Origin: Shouchella miscanthi
GTDB taxonomy: Bacteria; Bacillota; Bacilli; Bacillales; Bacillaceae_D
Assembly: GCF_007725405.1 (NCBI RefSeq)
Contig: NZ_CP042163.1
Span: forward strand, 3,596,001 to 3,660,000
Reading direction: 5' to 3'
DNA length: 64,000 bases
Below the pieces are notes generated by a model. The model worked only from the letters and a program-made list of their open reading frames with translations, did not search any database and was not told the DNA's origin. A program made the translations under genes and the position numbers. This document shows positions 43,074-51,947 of this stretch, piece by piece; positions within the stretch are counted from its first letter, which is position 1, and each line of letters begins with the position of its first letter.

Positions 43074-44509
43074 AAGCGGCGATTTATTTAAGAGTTTCAA
43101 CTGAAGAACAAGCAAAAGAAGGCTTTTCCATTCGCGCTCAACGGGAGCGCTTGGATATGTTTGCCCGTTCACAAGATTGGGATGTAGTCGATTTTTACAT
43201 AGATGAAGGTCGATCTGCCAAAGACACTGAACGCCCTGAACTGCAGCGTATGCTGGACGATATTGCACACAATCGGATTGAAGTTGTGCTTGTATATAAG
43301 CTCGACCGCTTAACGCGCTCTGTTATGGATCTATATCAGCTACTTGCTCAATTTGATAAATATGGCTGCATGTTTAAATCCGCTACTGAAGTCTTTGACA
43401 CAACCACACCTACAGGGCGATTATTTATAACATTGGTTGCTGCTGTTGCCCAGTGGGAACGAGAGAACTTGGCTGACCGCGTTAAATTTGGTATGGAACA
43501 AATGGTCGAGGAAGGACGTTGGCCGGGTGGGCCTGCTCCCTTCGGCTATTCACTAGACAATCATTCAAAGCTCCAAATTGACCAAGAAGAATCAGCTCTG
43601 TATCGCTACATCTATGACCTTTACGAAAATTTCAAAGGCGACAATTCGATTTCGATTATTCTTAACCATGAGCTAAAAAAGAAAACGCGCTTGGGCAATA
43701 CTTTTTCATCTAAAACCGTCCGCGATATTATTAAAAACCCGATTTCGTATGGAGCGCTTCAATGGGGCGGGAAGATTTATGAAGACTTTTGCGAAGGGAT
43801 TATTACAAAGGAACGCTATGAAAGTATTATGGCTTTACGTGCCGCACGGAGTAATGTTCCTGCGAAGGCAGTCTCATCTACTTACATTTTCACTGGCACA
43901 ATCAAATGTGGTAGATGTGGTGCACCGTTAAAGGGACGGATGAATAAGACAGCCAAGAATCGCTCATATGCCTATCTCGTTTGTACGAATCAGCGTGAAA
44001 AGAAATGTGATTTGCCAATGGTAAGTGAGTTAAATGTCGAAAAGCATTTCTTGACCGAGCTTCAGCTTTTGCTTACAAATCAGTATGACGCGGCAAATGA
44101 AATTGCTGCTACTCCAGATAAAGAAGAACAACACTTTCATCAAAAAGTTCAACAAATTAAGAAACAGCTGCATTCAATTAAGGAAAGAAAAAAGAAATGG
44201 CAGATGGCGTATGCAGATGATGTGATTTCATTAGAAGAACTGCGCGAGCACACAATTCAAGATCGAAGTCGCCAAGAGGAATTAGAAAATGATCTAGCCA
44301 ATTTAGGAGAACAAGAAGCTTCACATTCCCCTTTCCAAATCGTAGACATTCTCACAAATTTCTTAGATAACTGGGATCAATTAACACCTATGGAAAAAAA
44401 GCAGGCTGTTATGCTATTATTAGATAAATTCGACGTGAACACGGAGAATGGAAAACGCGTATTGCATTCAAAAAGAAATCTTGAAATATCTAATTTTCAA
44501 TTCAGATAA
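43070..44509 (+). CDS. Large serine recombinase (integrase)
   Basis: The 479-residue protein has a resolvase catalytic domain with Arg8 and nucleophile Ser10 (IYLRVSTEEQ) and KLDRLTRS near 80. A recombinase domain and a zinc ribbon (CGRCG ... C ... C, about 284-315) follow, then a coiled-coil (about 350-410). It performs attP x attB integration and, with a directionality factor, excision. It lies 1.5 kb from attR, and the dyad-symmetric att sites fit this enzyme class. Confidence 0.95.
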   Translation: MKAAIYLRVSTEEQAKEGFSIRAQRERLDMFARSQDWDVVDFYIDEGRSAKDTERPELQRMLDDIAHNRIEVVLVYKLDRLTRSVMDLYQLLAQFDKYGCMFKSATEVFDTTTPTGRLFITLVAAVAQWERENLADRVKFGMEQMVEEGRWPGGPAPFGYSLDNHSKLQIDQEESALYRYIYDLYENFKGDNSISIILNHELKKKTRLGNTFSSKTVRDIIKNPISYGALQWGGKIYEDFCEGIITKERYESIMALRAARSNVPAKAVSSTYIFTGTIKCGRCGAPLKGRMNKTAKNRSYAYLVCTNQREKKCDLPMVSELNVEKHFLTELQLLLTNQYDAANEIAATPDKEEQHFHQKVQQIKKQLHSIKERKKKWQMAYADDVISLEELREHTIQDRSRQEELENDLANLGEQEASHSPFQIVDILTNFLDNWDQLTPMEKKQAVMLLLDKFDVNTENGKRVLHSKRNLEISNFQFR

Positions 44510-44555
44510 AAGACATCCTCAAAAGATATAAAATTACCTTTTGAGGATGTCTTTT
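44508..44555. terminator. Bidirectional terminator between integrase and HEPN gene
   Basis: AAAAGACATCCTCAAAAG (44508-44525) is fully complementary to CTTTTGAGGATGTCTTTT (44538-44555), an 18-bp stem with A- and T-runs at the ends. It serves convergent genes. Confidence 0.9.
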
Positions 44556-45903
44556 AAATATCTAATAGTCTATGAAATAATTTATTTATAGATTTTTGTA
44601 TTTTTTTGTCACTAAGCCCTATTTCTTTAAGTACTATTACATAGTAAAGCCACTCTAATAACAATAAATCATACACTGAATCCCCCTTAAACTCTTTATC
44701 TAAATTCCCATGTGCAAAATTGTTTCTTTCCTCTGCCAAACGTGATGATATATCTTGATTTGAATAATTTTTGATATTAGAGAAACTGTAAAGATGCTTA
44801 ATAAATGGAGTCAAGATAACATCATGCTCATTCAATGCCTTCTGCATTCTTTGATTTAAACTATTGTCTTTTGATTTAACTATCTTTAGTAAACCTTTAA
44901 TATATTTTTTGTCTTTCCCCGTTTTTTGTTCAGAAACTTCTTCTAGATAACTAATAACTTCTTGTTTAATTTCCGATTCAGGTTCTATATCGTTAGTGTG
45001 TTTATATTGCCATTCAAAAGCAGCAGAGGACATAATAAATCTTGCTGGGGTAATATTTTTTCCTTCTTTATAAGTAATTGGTAGATGCCTCAGATATAAC
45101 TCACCTTTTGAAATTTTATGAATTAAATTAGGTAAAGAACCTTCCAGTAAATCGAAACTAATAATCTTATTTAAATCTTTTTCAATCATTTCATCGTAAC
45201 TCCACTGATCTTTACGAAAATACTCTCCTATAATTCTAAATTTGTTATCTTGAGATTTACTCTTCAAATTAACCTTACTGATTTGTACATTTAATCTATT
45301 AGAAACAAATCTAAAAAACTTAGAGAAAACACTAACTACTTCCTCTAGTTCAGTTACAATATTATCTAGATTAACTTTATTAATGTGAAGTTCACTATTC
45401 AAAATAATTGTTCTGTCAATAATTTTTCTTGATACATTCAAAGACCCTAAAAATTCATCATCGTTTAGACTAAAATTAAATGACTCTTGAGTTTCTTTAA
45501 ATGGCTTTACTCTCATTTCCATTGTTCCGTCATCAAGTGAAGAAACATTATAGTTCAATGCTTTATTTTTATCAAAAAAAAAGTCCAATTCTCTAGCTTG
45601 TATTCCGAGGCCGTTATATTCTTTCTTTTCACCATTAAAGATTATATACGAATAAACATTTGCTGAATAAATTCCAGGTGAAGTTACCTGCATACCGTTA
45701 TTGGTCAAATTAAATACAATATCATTTCCATCAGTTGTTCGACCATCTAAAACTGTAATATGGTATTCAGCTTCAAATAATTCTTTTAAGTCTTCGAAAG
45801 TTTTTTCTCTATATTCTATATCTTCTAATGTTACCGAGAAGTTAATGCTATCAAACTTAAAAAGATATTTTTCATTCTTAAAATTAGTAATTCCAATAAT
45901 CAC
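44554..45903 (-). CDS. Large HEPN-motif protein, candidate defence effector
   Basis: The 449-residue protein has a beta-rich N-terminal half (about 1-230) and a helical C-terminal half. The latter contains RNNFAH (Arg393-His398), the R-x4-H motif of HEPN ribonucleases, in LAEERNNFAHGNLDKEF. The layout resembles ApeA-type anti-phage proteins (sensor N-terminus plus HEPN). It is AT-rich and sits alone between the integrase and attR, a typical cargo slot. It could cut host or phage RNA upon infection. Family membership needs a profile search. Confidence 0.65.
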   Translation of the reverse strand: MIIGITNFKNEKYLFKFDSINFSVTLEDIEYREKTFEDLKELFEAEYHITVLDGRTTDGNDIVFNLTNNGMQVTSPGIYSANVYSYIIFNGEKKEYNGLGIQARELDFFFDKNKALNYNVSSLDDGTMEMRVKPFKETQESFNFSLNDDEFLGSLNVSRKIIDRTIILNSELHINKVNLDNIVTELEEVVSVFSKFFRFVSNRLNVQISKVNLKSKSQDNKFRIIGEYFRKDQWSYDEMIEKDLNKIISFDLLEGSLPNLIHKISKGELYLRHLPITYKEGKNITPARFIMSSAAFEWQYKHTNDIEPESEIKQEVISYLEEVSEQKTGKDKKYIKGLLKIVKSKDNSLNQRMQKALNEHDVILTPFIKHLYSFSNIKNYSNQDISSRLAEERNNFAHGNLDKEFKGDSVYDLLLLEWLYYVIVLKEIGLSDKKIQKSINKLFHRLLDI

Positions 45904-45975
45904 TTTTTAATCCCACCTTTATGGTCCTAATAATGATTTTACATTATAGACAAAAAAAAAAGTAAATTTCTTTTT

Positions 45976-46010
45976 GTCCCTTCAACTACTCCAGCTGTTC
46001 CATTAGTTGG
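45976..46010. other. attR
   Basis: Core CCAGCTGTTCC is at 45991-46001. The left arm GTCCCTTC (45976-45983) plus CTACT (45986-45990) is the attP half. The right arm GTTGG (46006-46010) is the attB half. Confidence 0.85.
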
Positions 46011-47022
46011 GGCGTTACTACTACCTGTTGCTATACGTGCTGGACTCCCACCTATTGCTGGGGCTGCCGCAATTGTTCTGGCGGGGCAAGGAATGGCTCT
46101 TTCTTCTGACTATATGATTCAAATTGCGCCAATGCTCAGCGCTACAGCAGCTGGTGTTGAGGTGCAGGCCGTTGCGGACCAGGCACTGATTCTTTCTCTC
46201 CTTACTGGAGTAACTGCCATTTTGCTTGCCTATTTATTTCTTAGACGCCACATTAAGCGGAAAGACGACCGTCATTTAACGAAATGGATGCAAGGCGTTA
46301 CTCAAATAAAAACTGACGTACGAGTCACGTGGAAATCAAAGCTTTTTGCCTTTGTTGTACCACTATGCTTTCTTTTAGTTGTTGGCTATATGCTCTATAC
46401 AGCCTTTTTCACCAACTTATCTTTAGAAGGCGGTGCAGGGGCTGCTTTAGTAGGAGGATTAGCATTACTTTTACTCATTTTAACGAGTCTCGTTCATAAA
46501 CCAAAGCAAGTGTTTGATTCTGTAAGTGATCATCTTGTAGACGGATTTTTATTTGCCTTTAGAGCAATGGGACCAGTTATTCCCATTGCAGGATTTTTCT
46601 TTTTAGGAAGTAGCGACTTTTCATCGGCTATTTTGCAAACAGATGCTTCTCCAGCTTTTCTTTTTGAATTGGTCTCAGCTGGTCAACCGTTTATTCCAGA
46701 ATCCGGTGGTTGGACGGCATTTGGTATTTTACTAATTGGAATGATCACAGGTCTCGATGGATCTGGCTTTTCTGGCCTACCCCTTACAGGCGCACTTGCT
46801 GGTGCTCTCGGTCCAGTATCTGGGATGGATCCAGTCACTTTAGCGGCAATTGGACAAATGGGGGCAGTTTGGGTTGGCGGTGGTACGCTGATTGCCTGGT
46901 CTTCCCTAGTAGCGGTTGCTGGTGTATCACGGGTACCAGCACAGGAGATTGTTCGGGTTTGCTTCCTCCCAGTTATCATCGGGTTGATCGTTTCAACCCT
47001 TTTCGCCATCCTATTTTTTTAA
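45991..47022 (+). pseudogene. 3' part of the prophage-interrupted transporter gene
   Basis: From the att core the frame reads PAVPLVGALLLPVAIRAG and continues for 343 residues with about eight hydrophobic segments and Gly-rich loops (LDGSGFSGLPLTGALAGALG). It has no start codon or RBS of its own; an internal ATG at 46093 begins inside a conserved segment. It continues the frame of 19381-19743 exactly. A product is expected only after precise excision. Confidence 0.88.
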
Positions 47023-47103
47023 TTCACATGGACCGTTCACTTAAATGCACTTGCACGTTTGAAAACAATTGCTCATGCCTTCCTCTCTTAAAAAACGAAT
47101 TTA

Positions 47104-47137
47104 CCATACGCTGCTAGCAAAACAGCGTATGGTTTCT
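47104..47137 (+). terminator. Terminator after the split transporter gene
   Basis: CCATACGCTG (47104-47113) and CAGCGTATGG (47123-47132) form a 10-bp stem followed by a short T-rich tail. Confidence 0.75.
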
Positions 47138-47163
47138 TACGTTAAAGAGACCATCCTTTTTAA

Positions 47164-48372
47164 CTATTCATTTTCATAGTACGATTTTTTCCCTTTATTC
47201 ATCACAACCGTATACATGTAAAAGCCAAACAAGAGAAACGCAACCGAACTAAAAATGTAGACAGGACGAATGGCAATCCATTCTGCAAAGATACCGATCA
47301 ACGCAACCGCAACAATAGTGAATCCTGCTTCAATCATACCAACAAGATTCGTAAATCGCCCCATAATTGATACCGGAATATGGTGTTGGTAAAATGTCAG
47401 AAACCCTATATGGGCGAATGTAATGGCAAATGTCACGATGAAAACACCAATTGCAGCAATTAGAAACGTGTGGGAGAACGCAAAAATTAAATAGCCAATC
47501 GGTGCAACCACTGCTCCAACTCCTATTAATACGTTGATTTTAAACACCTTCGCAAACCAAGCATTTAAGAGTGAGCTTGCGACCATTCCTAAACCAGCAA
47601 TAGCGACTAGAAAACCATACGTACTCTCAGAAAAAAGTAGCACTGTCCTTGCAAATGCTGCCTCGATGGAGTCAATTCCTGCTAAAAAGACAACAAACCC
47701 TCCAAATAAGAGATACACCCATGTCACATGTGTATGTTTTTGTCCAAAAGCCACAACCATCTTCCAATCTTCTTTCATTACAGCAAGCGTTACTCTTTCA
47801 TAGACTACTTCTTCATCTTTGGAATCGAGATTTGGGAGTAGCATAATGACAAACGCTGACAATAGTAAGGCAATCGCATTCACAAAAATAGCCATATTTG
47901 GTGAACTGACGATAAAAAGCACCCCTGCAATCGAGGGTCCGAGTATAAAGCCACTGGACTCGATAAAATTTCGCAATGAGTTAAAGCGTTGCCTCTCCCT
48001 TTTCGGAATTAATTTTGTCATGTAAACAATCGCAGTTGATCCAAACATCGAGCTTCCCATATTAATCAACAAAACAACGGCATAAATCAAAACCAATGAA
48101 TTCAAAAATGGTAAACAGAAGATAAGGCATGCTCGCACAATATCTAACGTTATCATGAGCGTTCGTTTGTTTAACCGATCAATATACGAACCCGCCCACA
48201 CATCGGTTAAAAGGGTAGCGAGGGGAATTAGTACATACAAAATCCCAACTGCTAAGGGTGAGTTTCCTGTCATTGATAACACCGTTAAATTTAAAGCAAG
48301 TAGGTAAACCCATGCACCTACATTTGAAATTCCAACACCAACTAACAAAAGTATAGGGTCTTTCCAGTTCAT
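47164..48372 (-). CDS. MFS transporter under T-box control
   Basis: The 402-residue protein has twelve predicted membrane helices and the MFS loop 2 pattern DVWAGSYIDRLNKR. It resembles Bacillus MFS exporters of the MFS_3/enterobactin-exporter type. The T-box immediately upstream implies expression when one aminoacyl-tRNA is uncharged, so the substrate may be an amino acid or related compound. The direction of transport cannot be read from sequence. Start ATG 48372 follows TAGGAGTGG. Confidence 0.85.
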   Translation of the reverse strand: MNWKDPILLLVGVGISNVGAWVYLLALNLTVLSMTGNSPLAVGILYVLIPLATLLTDVWAGSYIDRLNKRTLMITLDIVRACLIFCLPFLNSLVLIYAVVLLINMGSSMFGSTAIVYMTKLIPKRERQRFNSLRNFIESSGFILGPSIAGVLFIVSSPNMAIFVNAIALLLSAFVIMLLPNLDSKDEEVVYERVTLAVMKEDWKMVVAFGQKHTHVTWVYLLFGGFVVFLAGIDSIEAAFARTVLLFSESTYGFLVAIAGLGMVASSLLNAWFAKVFKINVLIGVGAVVAPIGYLIFAFSHTFLIAAIGVFIVTFAITFAHIGFLTFYQHHIPVSIMGRFTNLVGMIEAGFTIVAVALIGIFAEWIAIRPVYIFSSVAFLLFGFYMYTVVMNKGKKSYYENE

Positions 48373-48394
48373 GTAGCACCACTCCTAATCGTTT

Positions 48395-48722
48395 TTTTGA
48401 ACAACGAAAAAAAGTCTCACCTCCCAAGGTTTCATAACCTTGGGGGCGAGACTTCGGATTGTTAGAAGTTTCGCGGTGCCACCCCAGTTTGTTATTGTAT
48501 CGCTACAACAACCTTTTCAAGTACGTCACATGTAAGTATGTGGTTATACTCTATCTCTATAACGGGAGAACCCGGCACACCATCACTTTCAAATGAATTG
48601 AAAGATCCTTTGTACAGCTCAGAGACTTGTTTCCTTGTGCCATTACATTCTCCATTCCCACCACCAGGAGTTCTCTGTTATGCTTGTGCACAAGTACTCT
48701 TCTCATCGTCGCTTGTTTCGTT
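48395..48722 (-). ncRNA. T-box riboswitch (probable Thr specifier)
   Basis: The minus strand has the T-box sequence GGGGTGGCACCGCG (48472-48485) and a 3' terminator: GTCTCGCCCCCAAGGTT pairs with AACCTTGGGAGGTGAGAC, then T7, 48407-48454. A Stem I has AGAGUA, the AGAGA bulge and a GGUGGUGGGAA apical region. CUUGUGC pairs with GCACAAG below the apex, leaving GAA-ACA-AG in the specifier loop, i.e. codon ACA (Thr). The specifier call is inferred. Confidence 0.85.
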
Positions 48723-48727
48723 TTTTT

Positions 48728-48756
48728 ATTATAGGTATTTTTCTGAATAAAGTAAA
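48728..48756 (-). promoter_or_regulatory. Promoter of the T-box transcript
   Basis: On the minus strand TTTACT (48756-48751) and TATAAT (48733-48728) are separated by 17 bp, directly upstream of the T-box leader. Confidence 0.75.
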
Positions 48757-48760
48757 GATA

Positions 48761-49477
48761 TTATTTTATTCCATGAAAGATAAAGGATGAGCTTGTCGGG
48801 GTTGCTTTTTTAAACTCCCAGTCACCATAGCTATATACCGAAGAAAAACCCGCCTGTTCCAACGATTGTTGCAACGTTTCATGACTCCTGAACTTTAGCT
48901 TCATTTTTTCAGTTACATAAACCTCTCCCGATTGCACTCCTTTTACCGTTTCGTAAAAGGTATAAACATCATCAATAAACCCATCATAGGTTGTCCAAAT
49001 TTCTAAAGGCTCTCCTGTCTGTTCATGAACCGCAAGATCCGGCGTATCGTCTTGCTCCCACTGCTCCCACACCTTTGCTTCGGGATTACGTGAGTCAAAA
49101 ATAAGATGACCACCCTTTTTCAAACCACGATAGGCATCTTGAAGCGTTTTCTTCCAGCTCTGCTCTGTAAGAAAAACTTGGGCAACATTTGCTGTTAACA
49201 CAACCACATCGTATGTTTCCTCTTTTAACGTTGAACTATCACCAAGAACCCAATTAACCTCTTTTCCACGCCATTTCTTTTTTGCGTAAGCAAGCGCTTC
49301 TTCATTCGGATCAATCCCTGTTACATCATAGCCTCTTTCTACATAATGAACCGTTAGCCGTCCTGTACCGCAGCCTAAATCAGCTACTACATGCACATTT
49401 GCTTTTTCTAATAAGGAAAGAATAAATTCGTCATCTTTTCCAAAACGATTCAGTTGATCATAGACTAAAGGAATCAT
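48761..49477 (-). CDS. SAM-dependent methyltransferase
   Basis: The 238-residue class I methyltransferase has motif I VVADLGCGTGRL (about 30-41) and the acidic end of strand 2 in VTGIDPNEEAL. Motif III/IV regions follow (VVVLTANVAQVF; GLKKGGHLIFDSRNP). The substrate is unknown. GGGGGAC precedes ATG 49477. It follows a GNAT gene at 14 bp spacing, so the two are likely co-transcribed. Confidence 0.88.
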   Translation of the reverse strand: MIPLVYDQLNRFGKDDEFILSLLEKANVHVVADLGCGTGRLTVHYVERGYDVTGIDPNEEALAYAKKKWRGKEVNWVLGDSSTLKEETYDVVVLTANVAQVFLTEQSWKKTLQDAYRGLKKGGHLIFDSRNPEAKVWEQWEQDDTPDLAVHEQTGEPLEIWTTYDGFIDDVYTFYETVKGVQSGEVYVTEKMKLKFRSHETLQQSLEQAGFSSVYSYGDWEFKKATPTSSSFIFHGIK

Positions 49478-49491
49478 GAAAGTCCCCCTAT

Positions 49492-49986
49492 TTAGAGCAG
49501 TTTATATAAGTAATATTCATTCACAGGCTCTCCATCCACTAGTAAGGAATGGATCTTTTCCCCTTCAACCGTAAATCCTAAATTGCGATACAGTTGGTAG
49601 GCTTTTGCATTTGTTTTCATAACGGTTAATTCTAAACGAGTCAGTTTCATCTCTTTCGCCCATTCGAATAACCGCTGAAATAACTTCGTCGCCACTCCTT
49701 TTCCTCGAAATGGTTCATCGACACCGATAACAATGTAGGCTGAATGACGTTTACGCTTCACTGTTCCACCGATCGCCATGATAAAGCCAATTAAGCTATC
49801 GTCTACTTCAGCCACAAATAATGCCGTGCTTTTTGTTTGAATGATTTGTTCAATCAATTCCTGTTGTTTCGCGACAGAGATGTTTTTTTCTTCAGGTTCA
49901 AACAACATATAGCCCGACGATTCGATTCGTTTACTTAGTGCCAAATAGTTCTCAGCGTCTTTTAACTCAATCGTCCTTATGTGCAT
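49492..49986 (-). CDS. GNAT-family N-acetyltransferase
   Basis: The 164-residue GNAT protein has a strand-4/acetyl-CoA loop VIGVDEPFRGKGVATKL (about 98-114, Q/RxxGxG/A type) and the conserved NAKAYQLYRNLGF near the end. It resembles RimI/YkwB-like acetyltransferases acting on small molecules or protein N-termini. The substrate is unknown. It is the first gene of the pair with the methyltransferase. Confidence 0.88.
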   Translation of the reverse strand: MHIRTIELKDAENYLALSKRIESSGYMLFEPEEKNISVAKQQELIEQIIQTKSTALFVAEVDDSLIGFIMAIGGTVKRKRHSAYIVIGVDEPFRGKGVATKLFQRLFEWAKEMKLTRLELTVMKTNAKAYQLYRNLGFTVEGEKIHSLLVDGEPVNEYYLYKLL

Positions 49987-50068
49987 CTTATCACCCTCTT
50001 ACTAGCAATTGAAAAAAATGTAAGTTCCCCTTACAATGAAGATCAGTCGTCTTCTTGGAGGGAATGAA

Positions 50069-50356
50069 ATGGCTTTACGTTTAACATCTATTATACTTCA
50101 TGGTTTACTTGCGGTACTTGCCCTTGTCATTGGCCTAACGGCACTCTATTATCCTAGTAACATTTATGTAACACCGGTACCAAGCGTTTGGATTACGTTG
50201 CTTGTCCTCTATCTTATAATCATTATTGCTTCTACCTTTATACAACTGCAGCGCCCAAGCGGCGGTTTACTGGTCTTGTCCGTTTTGGTCCTTACGCTAG
50301 GTTTCTTTTCTATTCCAGTTGTCGCAGCATTTGTTGAATTCACCTTTCACTTATAA
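50069..50356 (+). CDS. Small three-helix membrane protein
   Basis: The 95-residue protein starts at ATG 50069, with GGAGGG six bases upstream. It has three hydrophobic segments (about 8-28, 40-60, 68-90) and almost no soluble part. No family is recognised. It is divergent from the GNAT gene and ends 5 bp from a convergent ATPase gene. Confidence 0.7.
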   Translation: MALRLTSIILHGLLAVLALVIGLTALYYPSNIYVTPVPSVWITLLVLYLIIIIASTFIQLQRPSGGLLVLSVLVLTLGFFSIPVVAAFVEFTFHL

Positions 50357-50361
50357 GAGAG

Positions 50362-51099
50362 TCATTCTTGGCTCTCTTCTTCATCATCACGTAGTAGTTC
50401 TTCAAGCATTGTCTTCCGATGTTGCAAAAAAGAACGTGTCACCTCATAAGCATTCGTATCTTCATATTGAACTTTTTTAATAGACGCTTTACCGAAATGA
50501 AAAATATCAGCATTTGGAAATCCAAGTAAGATAGGAGAATGTGTCGCAATAATAAATTGGCATTGTCCCTTTTTTGTTAAATCATGCAGAATGCGCAAGA
50601 ATGAAAGCTGCCGCTGTGGAGAAAGAGCGGCTTCAGGCTCATCTAATAAATAAATTCCCTTCTGTCCAAACCGATTTGCAAAGAGCGAGAAAAACGATTC
50701 TCCATGTGATTGGTGATGAAGCGATTTGCCCCCATACGCGTTAAGGGCTTCAGGATGACTGTCTAAATAAGAGGCAAAGTGAAAAAAAGACTCAGCTCTG
50801 AAAAAGAATCCATTTGTTGCTTTAGGAAGCCACGATAATCGCAAATAATCGCCAAGTGAAGATTCAGAAGCATGAAGGTCATACACGTTGTTCCGACTTC
50901 CACCAGCCGTGTTAAACTCACATTTATCGGCAATCCCTTCTAATAACGTTGATTTGCCTGAACCATTTTCCCCAACAAAAAATGTAATCGGTGCTTCAAT
51001 TTTGAGTTCATCCGTCCGTTTTACAAACGGAATGGAAAACGGGTAATCACTGTACGATGCAATACGTTCATGCTGAATTCGTATAGTACGTAAAAACAT
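50362..51099 (-). CDS. COG3910-type ABC-like ATPase
   Basis: The 245-residue protein has Walker A FFVGENGSGKSTLLE, signature-like SHGESFFSLF, Walker B GIYLLDEPEAALSPQRQ and switch His in IIATHSP. It lacks membrane or substrate-binding domains. It belongs to stand-alone RecF/SMC-like ATPases annotated COG3910, whose function is unknown. GAGGGGAAGG precedes the ATG. Confidence 0.88.
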   Translation of the reverse strand: MFLRTIRIQHERIASYSDYPFSIPFVKRTDELKIEAPITFFVGENGSGKSTLLEGIADKCEFNTAGGSRNNVYDLHASESSLGDYLRLSWLPKATNGFFFRAESFFHFASYLDSHPEALNAYGGKSLHHQSHGESFFSLFANRFGQKGIYLLDEPEAALSPQRQLSFLRILHDLTKKGQCQFIIATHSPILLGFPNADIFHFGKASIKKVQYEDTNAYEVTRSFLQHRKTMLEELLRDDEEESQE

Positions 51100-51263
51100 A
51101 CCTTCCCCTCCAATCTCTCTACCCCATTTTCACACGAATATTCTCCTTAATCAATTGTACTGTATATAGAAAAAGACCTCCCCTTGAAAGGAAAGTCTCA
51201 ATCTCATTACTCTTTTGTTCTTATGCAGGATAATTTTTAATTATCTTGCCTTCTTCCTTTCTT

Positions 51264-51947
51264 TTATCGAAGTGTCATGCGTTTTAACAACGGGTGACTA
51301 GTACTAAACGTCACCGCACCAATGAGAGCGAGCAAGAAAAACGACTCCAGAAACACGCCTTCATATAGCTGAGTAAACCAATTCATACTCACTTCTCTCA
51401 CCACAGGAATTAATAGCAAAACACCCATAAAAGCAAGCGCAACATAAATGGGGATCATCCCGTATTGAAAACGCACCGTTCCGAGTAAATAGAATAGGCC
51501 TGCTAAAAGAATGGCAAACGTGATATCATATCCAATTCCATGTATCAATGTAAGCTCAGGAAATAGTTCTTGGAAACCGACAAGTGTCACATTTCCGCTT
51601 GAAAACACGTTACCAATCGCCGGTAATACAATAAGATAAACACGATGAAGACATTGACCGATTAGAATTGCCGCTAGAAGAATGATCAAACTAGAGAGAA
51701 AGAATTGAGTGCGTGTTGCTCCTAGTTTTAATGCATATTCAAGATTATTTTTCGTCAATTGAAAGCTATTGGCACATAGCCATACAAGGTATATTGGCCA
51801 TACAAATAAAAAGACAGTTGTTCCGGTTGCTACCGATGCAATCGCATAGCCTAAAACCAAAAAACCCGATAACACAAGCCAAAAGTAAAGAAATCCTTTC
51901 ACCATATCGGAGAGAATGAGTTTATTGAGTACCATTAATTGATTCAT
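51264..51947 (-). CDS. ABC transporter membrane subunit
   Basis: The 227-residue protein has six hydrophobic segments and no soluble domain, like YtrC/YhcI-type permeases. It overlaps the ATP-binding gene by 4 bp and is third in the GntR-ABC operon. Such small exporters often respond to cell-wall antibiotics. Confidence 0.8.
   Translation of the reverse strand: MNQLMVLNKLILSDMVKGFLYFWLVLSGFLVLGYAIASVATGTTVFLFVWPIYLVWLCANSFQLTKNNLEYALKLGATRTQFFLSSLIILLAAILIGQCLHRVYLIVLPAIGNVFSSGNVTLVGFQELFPELTLIHGIGYDITFAILLAGLFYLLGTVRFQYGMIPIYVALAFMGVLLLIPVVREVSMNWFTQLYEGVFLESFFLLALIGAVTFSTSHPLLKRMTLR

Larger units (their letters stand above)
19750..45997. mobile_element. Serine-integrase prophage, internally deleted, about 26.2 kb
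   Basis: The element is bounded by identical 11-bp cores and interrupts a transporter gene. It carries integrase, Cro/CI switch, recombination/replication, baseplate, fibre, holin and amidase genes. It lacks terminase, portal, capsid, tail sheath/tube and tape measure. Baseplate J, DUF2634, YmfQ and tail-collar genes point to a contractile-tailed (Mu/PBSX-like baseplate) ancestor. An IS element and several defence-like genes have been added near the ends and beside the repressor. Confidence 0.92.

Noticed and set aside
46093-47022. Independent 309-residue membrane protein gene
   Set aside because: No RBS at 46093; the frame continues back into the att core and joins the 5' part at 19381-19743 exactly.
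48600-48680. UGG (Trp) as the T-box specifier
   Set aside because: GGGAA-UGG-A lies in the apical part of Stem I; the CUUGUGC/GCACAAG pairing places GAA-ACA-AG in the specifier loop instead. Not excluded without a covariance model.
48400-48760. Plus-strand coding frame at 48538-48750
   Set aside because: It lies entirely antisense to the T-box leader and has no RBS or family resemblance.
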